Origin: Phytoseiulus persimilis | Taxonomy: Eukaryota; Arthropoda; Arachnida; Mesostigmata; Phytoseiidae | Length of the DNA: 64,000 nt | Assembly: GCA_037576195.1 (NCBI GenBank) | Contig: CM075103.1 | Coordinates: 33,316,723-33,380,722 of the forward strand | Direction: 5' to 3' | Shown here: positions 51,828 through 62,573 of the stretch, piece after piece | Layout of the letters: every line of letters begins with the position of its first letter | Position numbering within the stretch: the stretch's first letter is position 1 | Notes under the pieces: generated by a model | The model's database searches: none | What the model was told of the DNA's origin: nothing | The model's input: only the letters and a program-made list of their open reading frames with translations | Position numbers and translations under genes: made by a program

Positions 51828-52859
51828 CAAGGGAACTATACGAAGTGTAACGCCCAGATTTGGATGAGAGGGTGACCTTTTTGTAGTCCTTGCTGGGTCA
51901 TGTCCAGGCTCGTAGCTGATAGTCTTTTATGAGCCCGTGGTTTTTTACTCGACGGCTCCGAAACTCGAGACAAAACTGTTTTGCCGCCACTCCAAGGCCG
52001 ATTGGAGCCTCTGTTCTTGATTGCTAGCTGAAATTTTCGACTTTGAATCAGTGACTGGACTAGGTAGTACACAAAGGGATCGAGTGAATCTAGTTCCACT
52101 CAAGTCAGAGCGGGGAGGAAGATTCTGGAAGACCTATGAGGCATAACCTTCGACGGGAGCTCTGCCCATTCCACACTATGCCGCTAAAATGAGCGGATTT
52201 CCTTTTGGTGTCATCAGCAAAACTCGGGGCAGCATGCTACAGAATATCTTTCTCTGTAATTCGTTGATTCTTCTGCGCCGTTTGTCTCTTGATAGGAGAT
52301 TCATCAGTCGTCCTCAGGGCATCCAAGCCTTAGTCGTGAGACGTTATTTGACCAGGACTGGTATCATCCCGGGTCTTGCAGGAGAGCCTTTCAATCGCAG
52401 CTTGACTTTTGCTCAGATTCGTTTCCTCATGGAGTCAAATCCAGCAACGAAGTCATGATTGTCTCTATAGTCATGGAAAATGCAAATACGCATGCGCAGC
52501 GCATGGTACGCAATTCTATGACCAGGGTCGAATGATGAGCTACGATCATGACCACAAGGAGGCGTCCCGTCGTGCTGCCGCTTGGTCGCAAACGAACCAG
52601 GTGTGAGAAGAGTGTGTCCAGTTTATCTCACTGTGTATTCCCTGCATCAGTCACTGATTCAGGGTCGGACCAATCAAGAACAAGGAAGTTAATCCGCCCT
52701 TGAGATCCGGAAAGCCTGTATTTTTATCGAATTTCAACCCCCACTCGAAAAGATCACGAGCCTATTCAAGGCGATCAACTGGGGGCTGAACATGGCCCAC
52801 CATGGACTACAAAATAGGCGATCTCTCATTCGAGTCTGGGTGTAACACTTCGTCCCTCA
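51828..52859. mobile_element. Long-inverted-repeat DNA transposon, copy 2
   Basis: Starts CAAGGGAACTATACGAAGTG and follows copy 1 (50203) with the same blocks in the same order and orientation. Its inverted right end includes GGGTGTAACACTTCGT near 52838. The extreme right terminus is altered (CCCTCA instead of CCCTTG). TGA occurs directly outside both ends and may be a duplication. It is about 170 bp longer than copy 1 and clearly diverged from it. Confidence 0.65.
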
Positions 52860-52862
52860 TGA

Positions 52863-54327
52863 GTCTCCTCAGGTCGCGCCAGGTCGACCAAGAGTTTGAT
52901 CTATTTTGCCGCCCTTCGAAAGGATGACGCAATTTCCGAAAAGCAGCAGACTACCGTTAAGTTTCGATTTTATGACTTTCTCATTGCCGAGAGGGAGCTC
53001 GTAGTCGACAGATTTTCCCGATAACGATTCCACCTTCCGAGTCCCCTTACTCAACATTTGACGACCAAAACACCGGAAAGCGCTGGATGAATCGATATGT
53101 TGAATGCTCGCAATTGAGTGAGTACCTGGTCAAGATACCGATTCCCTGCGGCGAGCTCCTCGCCACCTGAAGTCAACGCCCACCTCGGGAACAGGATCGG
53201 GCTCTTTCTCGGAGATTTGTGACTCTATGGCATGTCATCCCAGATGAGATCTCGCAGACCAGGACAGGGTTCGTCGTCGCGTCCCGGCGCTCGGAGCTGA
53301 CTGACGCCGCCCCCGGTGACAGGGAGAGAGCGAGACTCAGCGCCGTCTTCCATCCATGCAGCGGAGAATGGCTCTGTGCCCTTCCTTCGCCGTCGATGGG
53401 CACGATGCTGGACAACAACACAGTCCGCATCGCTGCTGGTCTCCGCCTAGGCGTGCCGATCTGCGCTCCCCATCTCTGTGCCAGGTCTCTGCTCTGTGCC
53501 ATGTGATTCGAATGGCGCTCCTGCCAAGGTTGAAGGCCGATCGAAATAAACTGATCTCATGCCTCAGTGTTCAGCTTGGATGCTACCGATCTCCGGCAAC
53601 GCATTCGCAGAGGGGTTGGATCAATTTCTCGGCCGGAAAAGAGAGGACCGTGACCTTAGGAGGTTCCGCAACAGTATCAACGGCTCCTCGCTCCGGTGAT
53701 TCAAGCGAATTCATCCCACAGTGCATCTGGCAATCCTCGATCGGTACATTCACGTCTGTGATTATTTACACGTGACAGCCGCTACCTGTTTCGCAGAAAC
53801 ATTCGTGGCTTTGATCGAATCTAGTCCCCCCGGACCACCACCGAACACCATGCAACTGGCTCGACTGGTCTCGCAAGTAATGGCAACTGATGACGTTCTC
53901 CGGATATCGAACTGCCGTTTCTATCGGCATTCATGAAATAAAGATGGACTACGGGCCGGTTTAGCAGTCGAGATCTCAATTCCTTTCTACGAGCTAGAGA
54001 GCGAGATTCAGCTTGGACAACATCGAATCAAGACATCCGGAACGCGTTTCCGCAGAAAAATTGAACCCGACTCCCGCCATTCCGGTCTCATGGTCGATGT
54101 TCCTGCTGAGTTCGGGTGCTGAGAATCATCAGCTCTCTTCTCGTCATCGGGAGGAACTCGGAAATATCCTCCGGAAACACGCTCCCCGTCAGTCGAGAGG
54201 CGGTGAACGCATGGAACTAGTGAGTTAGCCCAGCGCTCGCCCTTTCAGCTCCTGTGTCATAAAGGTCATTGGCGGGAGAATGCAAAGTTCGCTCGCTCCC
54301 ACAAACCCTTGAGCAAACGGGGAGGGT
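52863..54327. other. Non-coding stretch, no supported gene
   Basis: Frames up to 139 codons (53356-53775) show no domain. An AATAAA occurs at about 53937, but no gene is visible upstream of it. Confidence 0.35.
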
Positions 54328-54411
54328 TGTTGTAGCAGAGCATGCCTAGAGGACACATGGCAACAACAATAAATCATCAACATCTTTCCCTAAAACGGAG
54401 TCATCGTTACA
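54328..54411 (+). repeat. Putative gypsy 5' LTR
   Basis: Starts TGTTGTAG and ends GTTACA, directly before TGGCGCAGTTTCG, a typical gypsy primer-binding site (54412-54424). There is no second LTR in the window for comparison, and 84 bp would be unusually short, so the left boundary is uncertain. Confidence 0.4.
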
Positions 54412-54413
54412 TG

Positions 54414-55366
54414 GCGCAGTTTCGAAACTTGTTGGAATTACCTACGATCTGTGGAAAAATTACCGACGGAAAGTGCGTGGGGAAGATCTAAGACAGCATG
54501 ACGGCCAACGCTCCACGGGAAGCCCCGCTCAGGGAGAACGCTCTCGACACAAGGATGCCCATGCCAAAACCTATGAAGGTGATCAGCGGGGGAGACAACT
54601 CAACCTGTGGCAAGACTTCATCGATGCATTCAAAGACTACGCGCTCGTGGACAAAATGTTCAAGGAAGACCCCAACATACAAATGGCCAAACTCAGGGCG
54701 ATCTTTGCTGAGGCGATTATACGCAACATAGAGCTTGGCACATTTGAGAATGATACCTCAGACATACAAGGCACGAGGGCGTGCCAGCAGCTCACGGCAA
54801 CCAACGCGGCCTTGGAGAAAACGCTTCAAGATACATAGCAACATCATCTATCAGCGATACCTGCTCTTCAGATCCAAACAGAGCTCAGGAGAAACAGCGA
54901 AAGATTTTTTCGAGAAAGTGAACAAACAAGTGAAGAAATGCGGATTCGGCGATGAAGCCAAGCAGATGCTGAGAGACATTCTCGTGCTCGGTACGAGCTA
55001 ACCCAAGGCTTAAGAATACCACGATAAAATGGACGCATATCGAGCGTTTCAAATCATCGAGATGTTCGAGGACAACGGGGAGACGGTCAAGAACATACAG
55101 GAACAGCAGACCGTCGAGAACACCAACTTCGTGAGGCAGCAACGCCCATTCAACAGCAACACCAGAAGCTGTGGCAATTGTGGTCAAAAACACGGTCCCA
55201 GATCATGCCCAGCGTTCAACAAATCATGCGTGAAATGTCACAACGAAGGGCACATCGGCGAATTCTGTAGGAAAGATCAAGCAAACTTCGGATCGAGACG
55301 CTCCAACCCCGGATCAAGAAACATCAACTCCAGCAGCTCGAGAAATCCCAATACCATCTCAAGATA
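54414..55366 (+). pseudogene. Gypsy gag
   Basis: Three frames together give a gag-like protein. Capsid-like segments include LWQDFIDAFKDYALVDKMF and YQRYLLFRSKQSSGETAKDF. The nucleocapsid holds CGNCGQKHGPRSC and CVKCHNEGHIGEFC (about 55170-55270), the paired knuckles common in arthropod gypsy elements. Frame changes at about 54480, 54830 and 55010 break the coding. Confidence 0.75.
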
Positions 55367-55468
55367 GCCTAACCTCGGCGCGAGACCACACAGAAACAGT
55401 TCCAGACCCACGAACACAGTTAACGCCGTCTTCTACGAGGAACAAGACCAACCGGACTTCCAAGACGA

Positions 55469-55626
55469 GTGAAGCGACGAGGAGGACAGATCTACGCAAC
55501 CCAGGACATAGGAACCAAACCGACCAGGAATCTGTTCACGAGGCTCAATCTCAAAACATCGCCACCGAATGGAACATCCACACTCACGACGCTGTTGGAT
55601 ACCGGAGCAGCAGTCAATGTGATGAG
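55469..55626 (+). pseudogene. Gypsy protease, N-terminal half
   Basis: The frame ends LTTLLDTGAAVNVMS. DTG is the aspartic-protease active site. The coding is cut eight codons after the catalytic Asp by the hAT element and resumes at 58068 with the duplicated VMS codons followed by LSEFEQLEKD. Confidence 0.8.
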
Positions 55627-55734
55627 TAGAGCGCGAATGTTCATGCGCTTAAAAAAGCCAAAATATGCATGCGAATATGCAGTAAAAACGCGGGAAATAT
55701 GCAGCGAAATGAGGGAAATATGCATTTATTGTCT

Positions 55735-57303
55735 CTACCCGCGAAACCGTTTCCAAATATTGTGTATCGACGGAGAATGTTTGCGGAAAGCTCCCCACGT
55801 TATCTGAGGTATCGAAGGTATCATTTGTTGCAGTAAATGACGAGAATCATCCTTAGATTCTCGAAAGTGAAGCTTTGTCGGCGGTCGTCCAGCGTGTGCT
55901 TCAACATAGAAAAACGTTCTTTCCACGTCTACAGAGGTGATCGGCGCGAACTTGAAAACGGAAAGCTCGGTTGGTGACAGTCCAGCGACAGTCCCAGAAA
56001 AAAGTCCAGAACGAAGGACGTCCGCGATAGTCTTCACGGTGCCATAGTCAGGATTTCGGGAAAGAATCGATGAACACTTCTGACGGAGTTTCTCTCCCGG
56101 TCCGCCCGGAGTCGTCGCGATATCTCGGAGAGCATTTTCGAAAGCATGAACAGCTTCAGTGAGCGGAGCATCAGCTCTCTCGAGGGATTCGATGGCTCGC
56201 GGAAGGCATTCGAAGTGAGCATTTATAAAAGTCAGATCCGCAATTATGGAGTCATCCTGCAGCAACTGTTGCACGATCGCGATGCTCGCGGCGTCGCTGG
56301 GATCTAGAGTTTTTACAGCTCTCGAAAATTCATTGTAGTGCTTCGCATAGTATAGAGCGGCGTTGATCCAAGTTCCCCACCGGGTTAGCACAGGTTGAGG
56401 TGGCAATGGCGTGCAAGGGACAACCTCACGGAAAAGAGTAACTCGCGAGGCTGATTTGAGGAATATCTTCTTCCCGTTCGACACCAGCTTGTCCACTTTC
56501 GGGAACATGGCTCGTACATCTTCTGCCAGCCGGTGAAGCCCATGGGCGACGCATGTCACGTGGAGCATCCTGGGAAACAGTACTTTCAGGGCAGAACCTG
56601 CTTTCTTCATGTAGGGCGCTCCGTCAGTCAGAAATAGGAGGACTCTGCTATGTTCAACTCCGTTAGGCCACAATAAGGCCAGTGAACTCATAAACGCCTG
56701 CGAGATTGTTGAACTGTTGGTTTTATCGAGACATTCAGCGTGCAGAAGGAAGCTTTTGCCCTCCGTTGTCTCTAGTGCTCCGACAACGACATGGGCCACG
56801 AAGCGACCGGTCACATCTGTCGTCTCATCGATCGAGATCCAGATTGCCTTATCCGCGATATGTCGCCTGATAAGTTCAACCTTGTCCTCATAGACGCTCT
56901 TAAGGTAGTTCAGGCGCAGTGTTGATGAACAGGGAACTCGCTGTTTGAAGTACTTCTCAAAGAAGCTCCTCAGTTTGACATCGTCCAATTTTCGAAGCGG
57001 TATACCTGCGGATACGAATGCATCGCAGAGCTCAACATTGAACTGGGACCGCTTGCCTGATGCCCCCAAGAAAGGAGCAATCTGGACGACGCTCGCACCC
57101 GCGGACTGCTGCCTCTTCGCAGCCAGCAGTTTGTGAGTCTTGCCCGTCAAATGTTGCGACACAAAGAACTTCGATCCGGCGGAAACTTCTTTCTCACAGA
57201 TTCTGCACAGTAGAACTTGTCCATCTGTCGAGAACACATCACTCCCGAAAAGTTTCACGTAAGCACCCAACTTGGTCTTCGTCGAGGCACGAGGTTTCAC
57301 CAT
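55735..57303 (-). CDS. hAT-family transposase, apparently intact
   Basis: The preferred start is the ATG at 57303 (MVKPRASTKTKLGAYVKLFG), giving 522 residues. An earlier in-frame ATG exists at 57453. A BED-like finger follows at once (CRIC...H...H, spacing CX2CX14HX5H). The DUF659-like catalytic region has WISIDETTD, LFLTDGAPYMKKAG and HVTCVAHGLHRLAEDV. The C-terminal hAT dimerisation block reads FKFAPITSVDVERTFFYVE, containing the conserved Glu. It should excise and insert the flanking element in the nucleus. No stop or shift is seen, and both terminal repeats and the target duplication are intact, so this element could be young. The architecture resembles CGGBP1/DUF659-type hAT proteins of arthropods. 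Confidence 0.82.
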   Translation of the reverse strand: MVKPRASTKTKLGAYVKLFGSDVFSTDGQVLLCRICEKEVSAGSKFFVSQHLTGKTHKLLAAKRQQSAGASVVQIAPFLGASGKRSQFNVELCDAFVSAGIPLRKLDDVKLRSFFEKYFKQRVPCSSTLRLNYLKSVYEDKVELIRRHIADKAIWISIDETTDVTGRFVAHVVVGALETTEGKSFLLHAECLDKTNSSTISQAFMSSLALLWPNGVEHSRVLLFLTDGAPYMKKAGSALKVLFPRMLHVTCVAHGLHRLAEDVRAMFPKVDKLVSNGKKIFLKSASRVTLFREVVPCTPLPPQPVLTRWGTWINAALYYAKHYNEFSRAVKTLDPSDAASIAIVQQLLQDDSIIADLTFINAHFECLPRAIESLERADAPLTEAVHAFENALRDIATTPGGPGEKLRQKCSSILSRNPDYGTVKTIADVLRSGLFSGTVAGLSPTELSVFKFAPITSVDVERTFFYVEAHAGRPPTKLHFRESKDDSRHLLQQMIPSIPQITWGAFRKHSPSIHNIWKRFRG

Positions 57304-58020
57304 CTTTATCGAATCACGAAGCTGGATACTCGAAAATCCGTAGACGAATGCCAACTCGATTACGAGCTCGTGAGATCGATTACGATGTTCGCTTGAATCC
57401 AAATTCAACGTAACGGCTGTTTCTGGTCTACGAAGATGAGCAGAAACTACCATGGCAGTGGAAGACAAAGAAGTGAGAGCTAACTCCGAGTGTGGGAATT
57501 GAATTTTTCATGGGATCTGGGCTGGGATGAGTTCTATCCCCAAATGGATCGCATTTCCTCCAATATCCTCAATCAAATTCAACTACATAACTTCATAGGT
57601 CAAGCCGCATTAACACTGTTGCCCTACGGAGGCTCCTTCGCGCGTAACCGAAAGCTATAGCGCGGGCGAGAGAACAGGGGCGTTTAGCTTGACCGCTGGA
57701 AGGCGCAAAGTACGTTTCCTCTGCTGTGATCTCGAAATTACTAGTTCCATATCGACTGATGTTGGAAGAAATCTCGTTCTGGAGGATCACAGCGGGGAAA
57801 ACGCACTCGTAGACTCTCGAAGCCGAATCATTTGCTTCAATCAGATGATTGAGCCAGCAGCCGTTTTTTTGAGGCCCAGCGTCGATATCTTTCGAAAATG
57901 GTTCTCATCCCATGTCGAAGTACCTCATTTCGCGATTTATCAATGAGAAGTGGGAAAGTTTATGGGGTAACATGCTCCCACGCCCAATATATGCATTCCG
58001 GACTCAGGAGCCCCAAAATA
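57304..58020 (-). other. 5' region of the hAT element
   Basis: Upstream of the transposase start and inside the element. It holds the presumed promoter/5' leader and ends in the subterminal ATGCAT-rich repeats. No further gene is seen. Confidence 0.5.
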
Positions 58021-58067
58021 TGCATTTACATAGTTTTTATGCATTTCGCATGAACATTCGCGCTCTA

Positions 58068-58412
58068 GTGATGAGCCTGTCCGAGTTTGAACAACTGGAG
58101 AAAGACCATACCATCACCAGCGGAATCGACAGAAGCCACAAAGCACTCTTCAAGATGTATGACCGCAGCGTCACAAGAACACTCGGGTCGACAAGGATAA
58201 CAGTCATTCACAATGGCGCGTGTCACACGCTCACCTTCCAGATAACCGACAGCGGAGTAGACACACTACTCTCTGCACAAACCTGCCTCGAACTCGGTCT
58301 CATCCGGATATCGACCGAGGTCGAATGCGTCAACTTCCCATCAACGCCTCAAAACAAGAAACTAGAATCACTCACAAACGCTTACGAGGACAAATTCAAC
58401 GGCCTCGGTAAG
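58068..58412 (+). pseudogene. Gypsy protease, C-terminal half
   Basis: Continues the protease from the DTG half across the hAT insertion: LSEFEQLEKDHT, then RTLGSTRITVIHNG and FQITDSGVDTLLSAQTCLELGLI, the flap and C-terminal strand pattern of retropepsins. Confidence 0.75.
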
Positions 58413-58434
58413 TAACCATCAACAGTGAAACTTT

Positions 58435-59995
58435 TTATCAGACCGAATGCAATACCAGTGCAGCAATCCCCCAGGAAAAACCCCTTGGCAATCGTGGAGC
58501 CCCTCATTTAGCGCCTTCGAGAGATGGAACGCGCAGGAATAATCGAGAAGGACGACTACCCAACTGATTGGGTCAGCAACACTGTACCGTTTCACCGGGA
58601 AGGGAAGAAACTACGAGTCTGCCCGGATCCGCACTTTCTGAACAAGGCGCTGCAACGACCGCGGTTCCCCATGCCAACTCTGGAGGAGGCGTTACACAAG
58701 CTAAAGAGGGCGAAAATATTCACCGCGATTGACGCGCGGGACGGGTTCTATCAAATGGAACTCGATGAAGCCAGCGCAGACGCAACAACGTTCTGGTCCC
58801 CCATAGGAGGCTTCAGAAGAGCTCCACAGGGTATCTCAAGCGCGCCAGAGGAGTATCAGAAAAGGCAAATGCGAGCATACGACGGACTAAGAGGAGTGAT
58901 CGTTGTCGCCGACGACACTCTCGTTTACGGCGGAGACGAAACAACCGAAGACGCAGCCGACGACCACTACCGAAATCTCCAAGCACTCTTCGAACGCGCG
59001 CGTTGGTCTCAAATTCAATGAGGAGAAACTCAGACTTGGTGTCAAGGAGGCCAAGTTCTTGGAGCATATCATCAGTCAGGAAGGACTGAGAGCCGACCCG
59101 AGCAAGATCGAAGCTATACAAAATATGCCACGGCCCATCGACTTGAAAGGAATCCAAACCTTCTTGGGATGCGTGAACTACCTGCTGCAACTCATACCAA
59201 ACCTCTCCGAGCTGACGGAACCTCTCAGACGACTTTGTCAGACAGACAGGTTCGATTTCGCATGGCAGAGTCAACAGGAAGGAGCGTTCCAGGAGATCAA
59301 AAGACAACTGACGAAAACCCCAACCCTGGCGTACTTCGACCAGACGAAACCTATAATCCTTCAGACAGACGCCAGCAACCTCGGACTAGGAGGAGTACTC
59401 CTACAAGAAGGGAAACCAGTCGCATACACCTCACACTCGCTCAGCAAGACAGAGAAGAACTACGCAGTCATCGAGAAAGAGTGTCTCGCAATCCTGGTCA
59501 CGTGCACAAAGTTCGACAAATACATATACGGCAACCCAGACGTCACGGTACAGACGGATCACAAACCGTTAGAAGCTATCTTCAGCAAGCCGCTGGACGC
59601 TTGCCCCAAGAGGCTCCAAAGAATGAGACTGGCCCTCCAGAGGTACCACATCCGCATCGTATACATCAAAGGCAAAACCAGCAGAAACCCACTTCCCTGT
59701 GAATCAAAAGATACACCAGAGCTGATACGACGAATAGGTCTCGAGAAGATTGAGCACTACGATCCATCCAGAATCTCAGATCCTACTCTCGAACGTATCG
59801 CAAACGCCACCGAGGCGGACGAGCTCGTGCACGAGAAGGGCATCATATACAAGGGCGTGACAGTCGTCATACCGAAAGTCCTCCGGAGCGATCTCCCCAA
59901 GAAAACTCACGCATCGCATTTGGGATACGACTAAATGTGTCGCCGAGCAAAAGACTCCCTATTCTGGCCTGGCATGAAGAACGACATAAAAAAAA
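58435..59995 (+). pseudogene. Gypsy reverse transcriptase, RNase H and integrase N-terminus
   Basis: RT begins at about 58435 and has an in-frame TAG at about 58509 before MERAGIIEKDDYPTDWVSN. FTAIDARDGFYQMELD holds the first RT Asp, and VVADDTLVYG (about 58905) is the catalytic block (VADD for YVDD). A frameshift near 59000 leads to LKFNEEKLRLGVKEAKFLEH. RNase H shows LQTDASNLGLGGVLLQEG, YAVIEKECLAIL and VQTDHKPLEAIF. The integrase zinc-finger start (THASHLGYD, then a TAA, then LFWPGMKNDIK) is truncated at the Helentron. Confidence 0.88.
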
Positions 59996-60416
59996 CCAGG
60001 AACGGTTCATCCACGGGTTGAACCGAGGCGCAGAAATGCGAACAACTTAGTGTCAAGCCGCAATACAGACGAAATTCGTCGATAAGTACACTGAATAGTA
60101 CGGTGAATTGGTTTTGAAATAACTACGATGAACAAGACGACGATTTTTGGGGGGGTGTTCCACCCCCTCGAGAGGGGAAAATGCTTCAGCACATCGAGAT
60201 TTTTCGGCGATGGTGGTAACATGTATCCTAAAGTTCTCGAGTGCTTCCGCCTGAAACCCCCCTCAATTTATTCTCGACAGTCTAATCTTCAGTGTTCCGG
60301 AACGGTGACGGGCGTTCATCGAATTGTCATGTAAAGGTTAAAGATCGGTTAGAATTAGTCCAGGAAAGTGAATACCGGGTTATGATGACTGAAATAGTTT
60401 GGAAGATCGGTTAGAA
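59996..60416 (-). repeat. Helentron 3' non-coding end
   Basis: This 420-bp segment has the terminal hairpin, a C/G-run with CCCCTCGAGAGGGG (about 60163-60177, a perfect palindrome) and, internally, a duplicated 50-60-bp segment (AGATCGGTTAGAATTAGTCC at 60344 and 60403). The hairpin and palindrome recur in copy 2 at 40542-40725. Copy 1 has the palindrome at about 22590-22603 but has lost the hairpin. Confidence 0.7.
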
Positions 60417-61075
60417 TTAGTCCAGGAGAAAGAATACCGGGTTATGATGACTGAAATAGCTTATGTGTGTACCACAGGAGCAACCTCGGATGCCTCTTGA
60501 GAATATAATATCGACGCAGGTTTGGCCACGCGTTGTCGATATCTCGGGATCGGTCAATAGCTCAAGATCAAACTGATTTCGCATGAATTCGATCATTTTT
60601 TCCTTTTTTAGGGGGTCTTTCAAGTTCCGATTGAAATCACCGCATAGAATTAGTGGATTTTTCTGGTTTTGTACTCCAGGAGACAGAACATGGTCATATT
60701 TCAGTAGGAACTCTCTAATGAGTTCGAACGAAGTTCCCGGATGTATATATACCGTCGCAATATACCGGTCAGCTGGTTACGTAGAAGTATTTTACAGGCA
60801 CAAATGTCACCATGATCTTCATCAATGAGATCTGGTGTGATTGTGGGAGCTGCTTGCGTGGGTGCTCCTATCCGTTCGTAAATAGCAACTCCACCAGTTC
60901 TGTGTTGTCTCTTGTTTTGGGTCACGAGGTTGAAATTATCCAGCATGATGACTTTGGAGTTATCATTCCGAGTTTCACTTGGACAGAAAATTGTGGATCG
61001 CATGTAGACTTTGTCGCTTGTGACATCCAATGCGTGTGCTGGCAAACTTTGGACGTTGAATGACATCACGATCAT
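60417..61075 (-). pseudogene. Helentron EEP-type endonuclease domain
   Basis: Fused to the helicase C-terminus in the same frame: MIVMSFNVQSLPAH at about 61060, then SETRNDNSK and RTGGVAIYERIG. After a frameshift at about 60770 it continues as ILCGDFN, then LELLTDPEISTTRGQTCVDI and SYFSHHNPVF. This is the exonuclease-endonuclease-phosphatase (AP-endonuclease-like) fold known from Helentrons, with the GDFN block and the terminal SxHxP-type block visible. The same 3' part survives in the two non-autonomous copies at 22.9 and 40.8 kb. Confidence 0.78.
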
Positions 61076-62572
61076 GGTCGCAGAATCCATTCGTTCTAAT
61101 AGCTGATGATCTTGAGTTTTGAATCGATGATCACTCAAACGGTGTAGTTCCGTTCGAAGTTGTACCATTTGAGGAGCGGTCGCTTGTTTAGAATGATGGA
61201 ATTGAAATTTTCCGGGATTATCTTCGGGCGTTGTCAAGAATAATCCTTCGACCGTTTTCACTCTCGACATGGCGACGTACACCAACTGTTGTTGTAGATT
61301 TTTATGGTATTCAAATACGATCTCGTCAAGGGTGCCACCTTGGGACTTGTGGGTTGTTATGGCACAGGCCAGACAGGTCGGGAAATTTGTTCGACGACAT
61401 TTGATTATTTTTGAAACCTCAAAGGAAACGTTTTTTTCTAAAATAGGGGTCCAATTCTGTTGTAACTCTTGTCTTGTTACCAATGAGGGTCTATGTTTCG
61501 TTCTCGCGGATTTTCCGATTTGATCATCGTCTGTGAATTCTATCCATAGACAGTAAGGTTCGGTTGTAGAGCAATTGCGATTTGTTATCTCGTCGGTTTC
61601 TACTGTGGTCTTTTCTTTGAAATCAACGCATCGCAACAAGCCGATGGCTCCATTGACGATGCCGTCGTCGATGTCTATATTACATGTCACCATGTATGGT
61701 TGATTTAGACATAAGGGTAAAGCATAGGGTAGATTTCCATTTTTTGTCATTTTCATTTGGTGAACTCTTGTTCGTGCACTCACTAGTTGGTCTTGTTTCC
61801 GGTAACCAATGTAATTGTCAATGGAAGTCGAGTACCATTCTGGTGATCCGACTTTTCTGTTGTGGTTCTCGACGTCCTCATTTTTGTGAAAGAGACGGAT
61901 GGCACTCTTCACGTTGGTGTCAGACCATTCCCTTTTTCGGAATCTTGATTCGATCAAGCAGATTTCTTCTTGAGTGAGGGCGTCTCCATTGCCAATTTTC
62001 GTGAGTAGTGTTGAAAAGATCAAGTCTTGTTGTCTCACCACCGTTTGGAGAGGGTAGTATCCCAAAGACTGCCATAGAACTGATCGGTGAAGTCCTCGTT
62101 TCACCGGTTCATAAATTGGCAGCATACAAACGGGGGGGAGTTGTCGTAAGTCTCCACAGAAGATGATATCCAACCCGCCGAAGGGTTTGTCGTCTTCCAT
62201 GGTTATACTATTCAATCTTTCGTTTATCGTATGGAATGTTCCTGCACCGATCATACTCATTTCGTCGAATATTTCAAATGCGTTACGGTATGCTTGACGG
62301 GCTTCCCAAGACAACCCGCTGTGTCTGGTCATCGTGGGGATCCTAAATGCGCTATGGACAGTCGTTCCTCGTATCGCAACTGCAGCCTTTCCAGTTGACG
62401 CTGCCGCCACGGACGCATTTCGTTGATCGTCATGACATGTCATACGTTTGTTCGGTACATCGGTCGGAATAAAAACGATTTCTCGGCTACTTAAACTCAT
62501 TGGTTGACGGAGTAAATACCAAGCTGCTTCTTGTGCACTCATTTCCACCGCATCCAACATACGGATGCTCAT
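60860..62572 (-). pseudogene. Helentron Pif1-like helicase, Walker A region deleted
   Basis: Begins LDAVEMSAQEAAWYLL and SSREIVFIPTDVPNKR, then jumps directly to VAAASTGKAAVAIRGTTVHS. The segment that normally holds the GxxGxGKS Walker A motif is missing, an apparent in-frame deletion of about 100 codons. Remaining motifs are DEMSMIGAG (Walker B), FCGDLRQLPPV (motif III), CAITTHKSQGGTLDE (motif V) and QQLVYVAMSRVKTVEGLFLT (motif VI). Without Walker A it could not bind ATP normally. Confidence 0.85.
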
Positions 62573-62573
62573 T

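Larger units (their letters stand above)
55627..58067 (-). mobile_element. hAT DNA transposon, 2441 bp, inside the gypsy protease
   Basis: The terminal inverted repeat TAGAGCGCGAATGTTCATGC matches perfectly at both ends (55627 and 58067). The 8-bp GTGATGAG flanks it on both sides (55619-55626 and 58068-58075), the duplication size of hAT elements. Subterminal ATATGCAT/AAATATGCA motifs recur at 55660-55730 and 57985-58045 and are likely transposase-binding sites. It encodes one transposase on the minus strand. Confidence 0.92.
54328..59995 (+). mobile_element. Ty3/gypsy LTR retrotransposon, split by hAT and truncated by a Helentron
   Basis: The order is a putative 84-bp 5' LTR (54328-54411), a TGGCGCAG primer site, gag with two zinc knuckles, protease, RT, RNase H and the start of integrase. 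A hAT transposon sits at 55627-58067. The element ends abruptly at an A-run at 59988-59995 where the Helentron begins. The integrase core and 3' LTR are not in the window. In-frame stops and frameshifts make it inactive. Confidence 0.85.
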
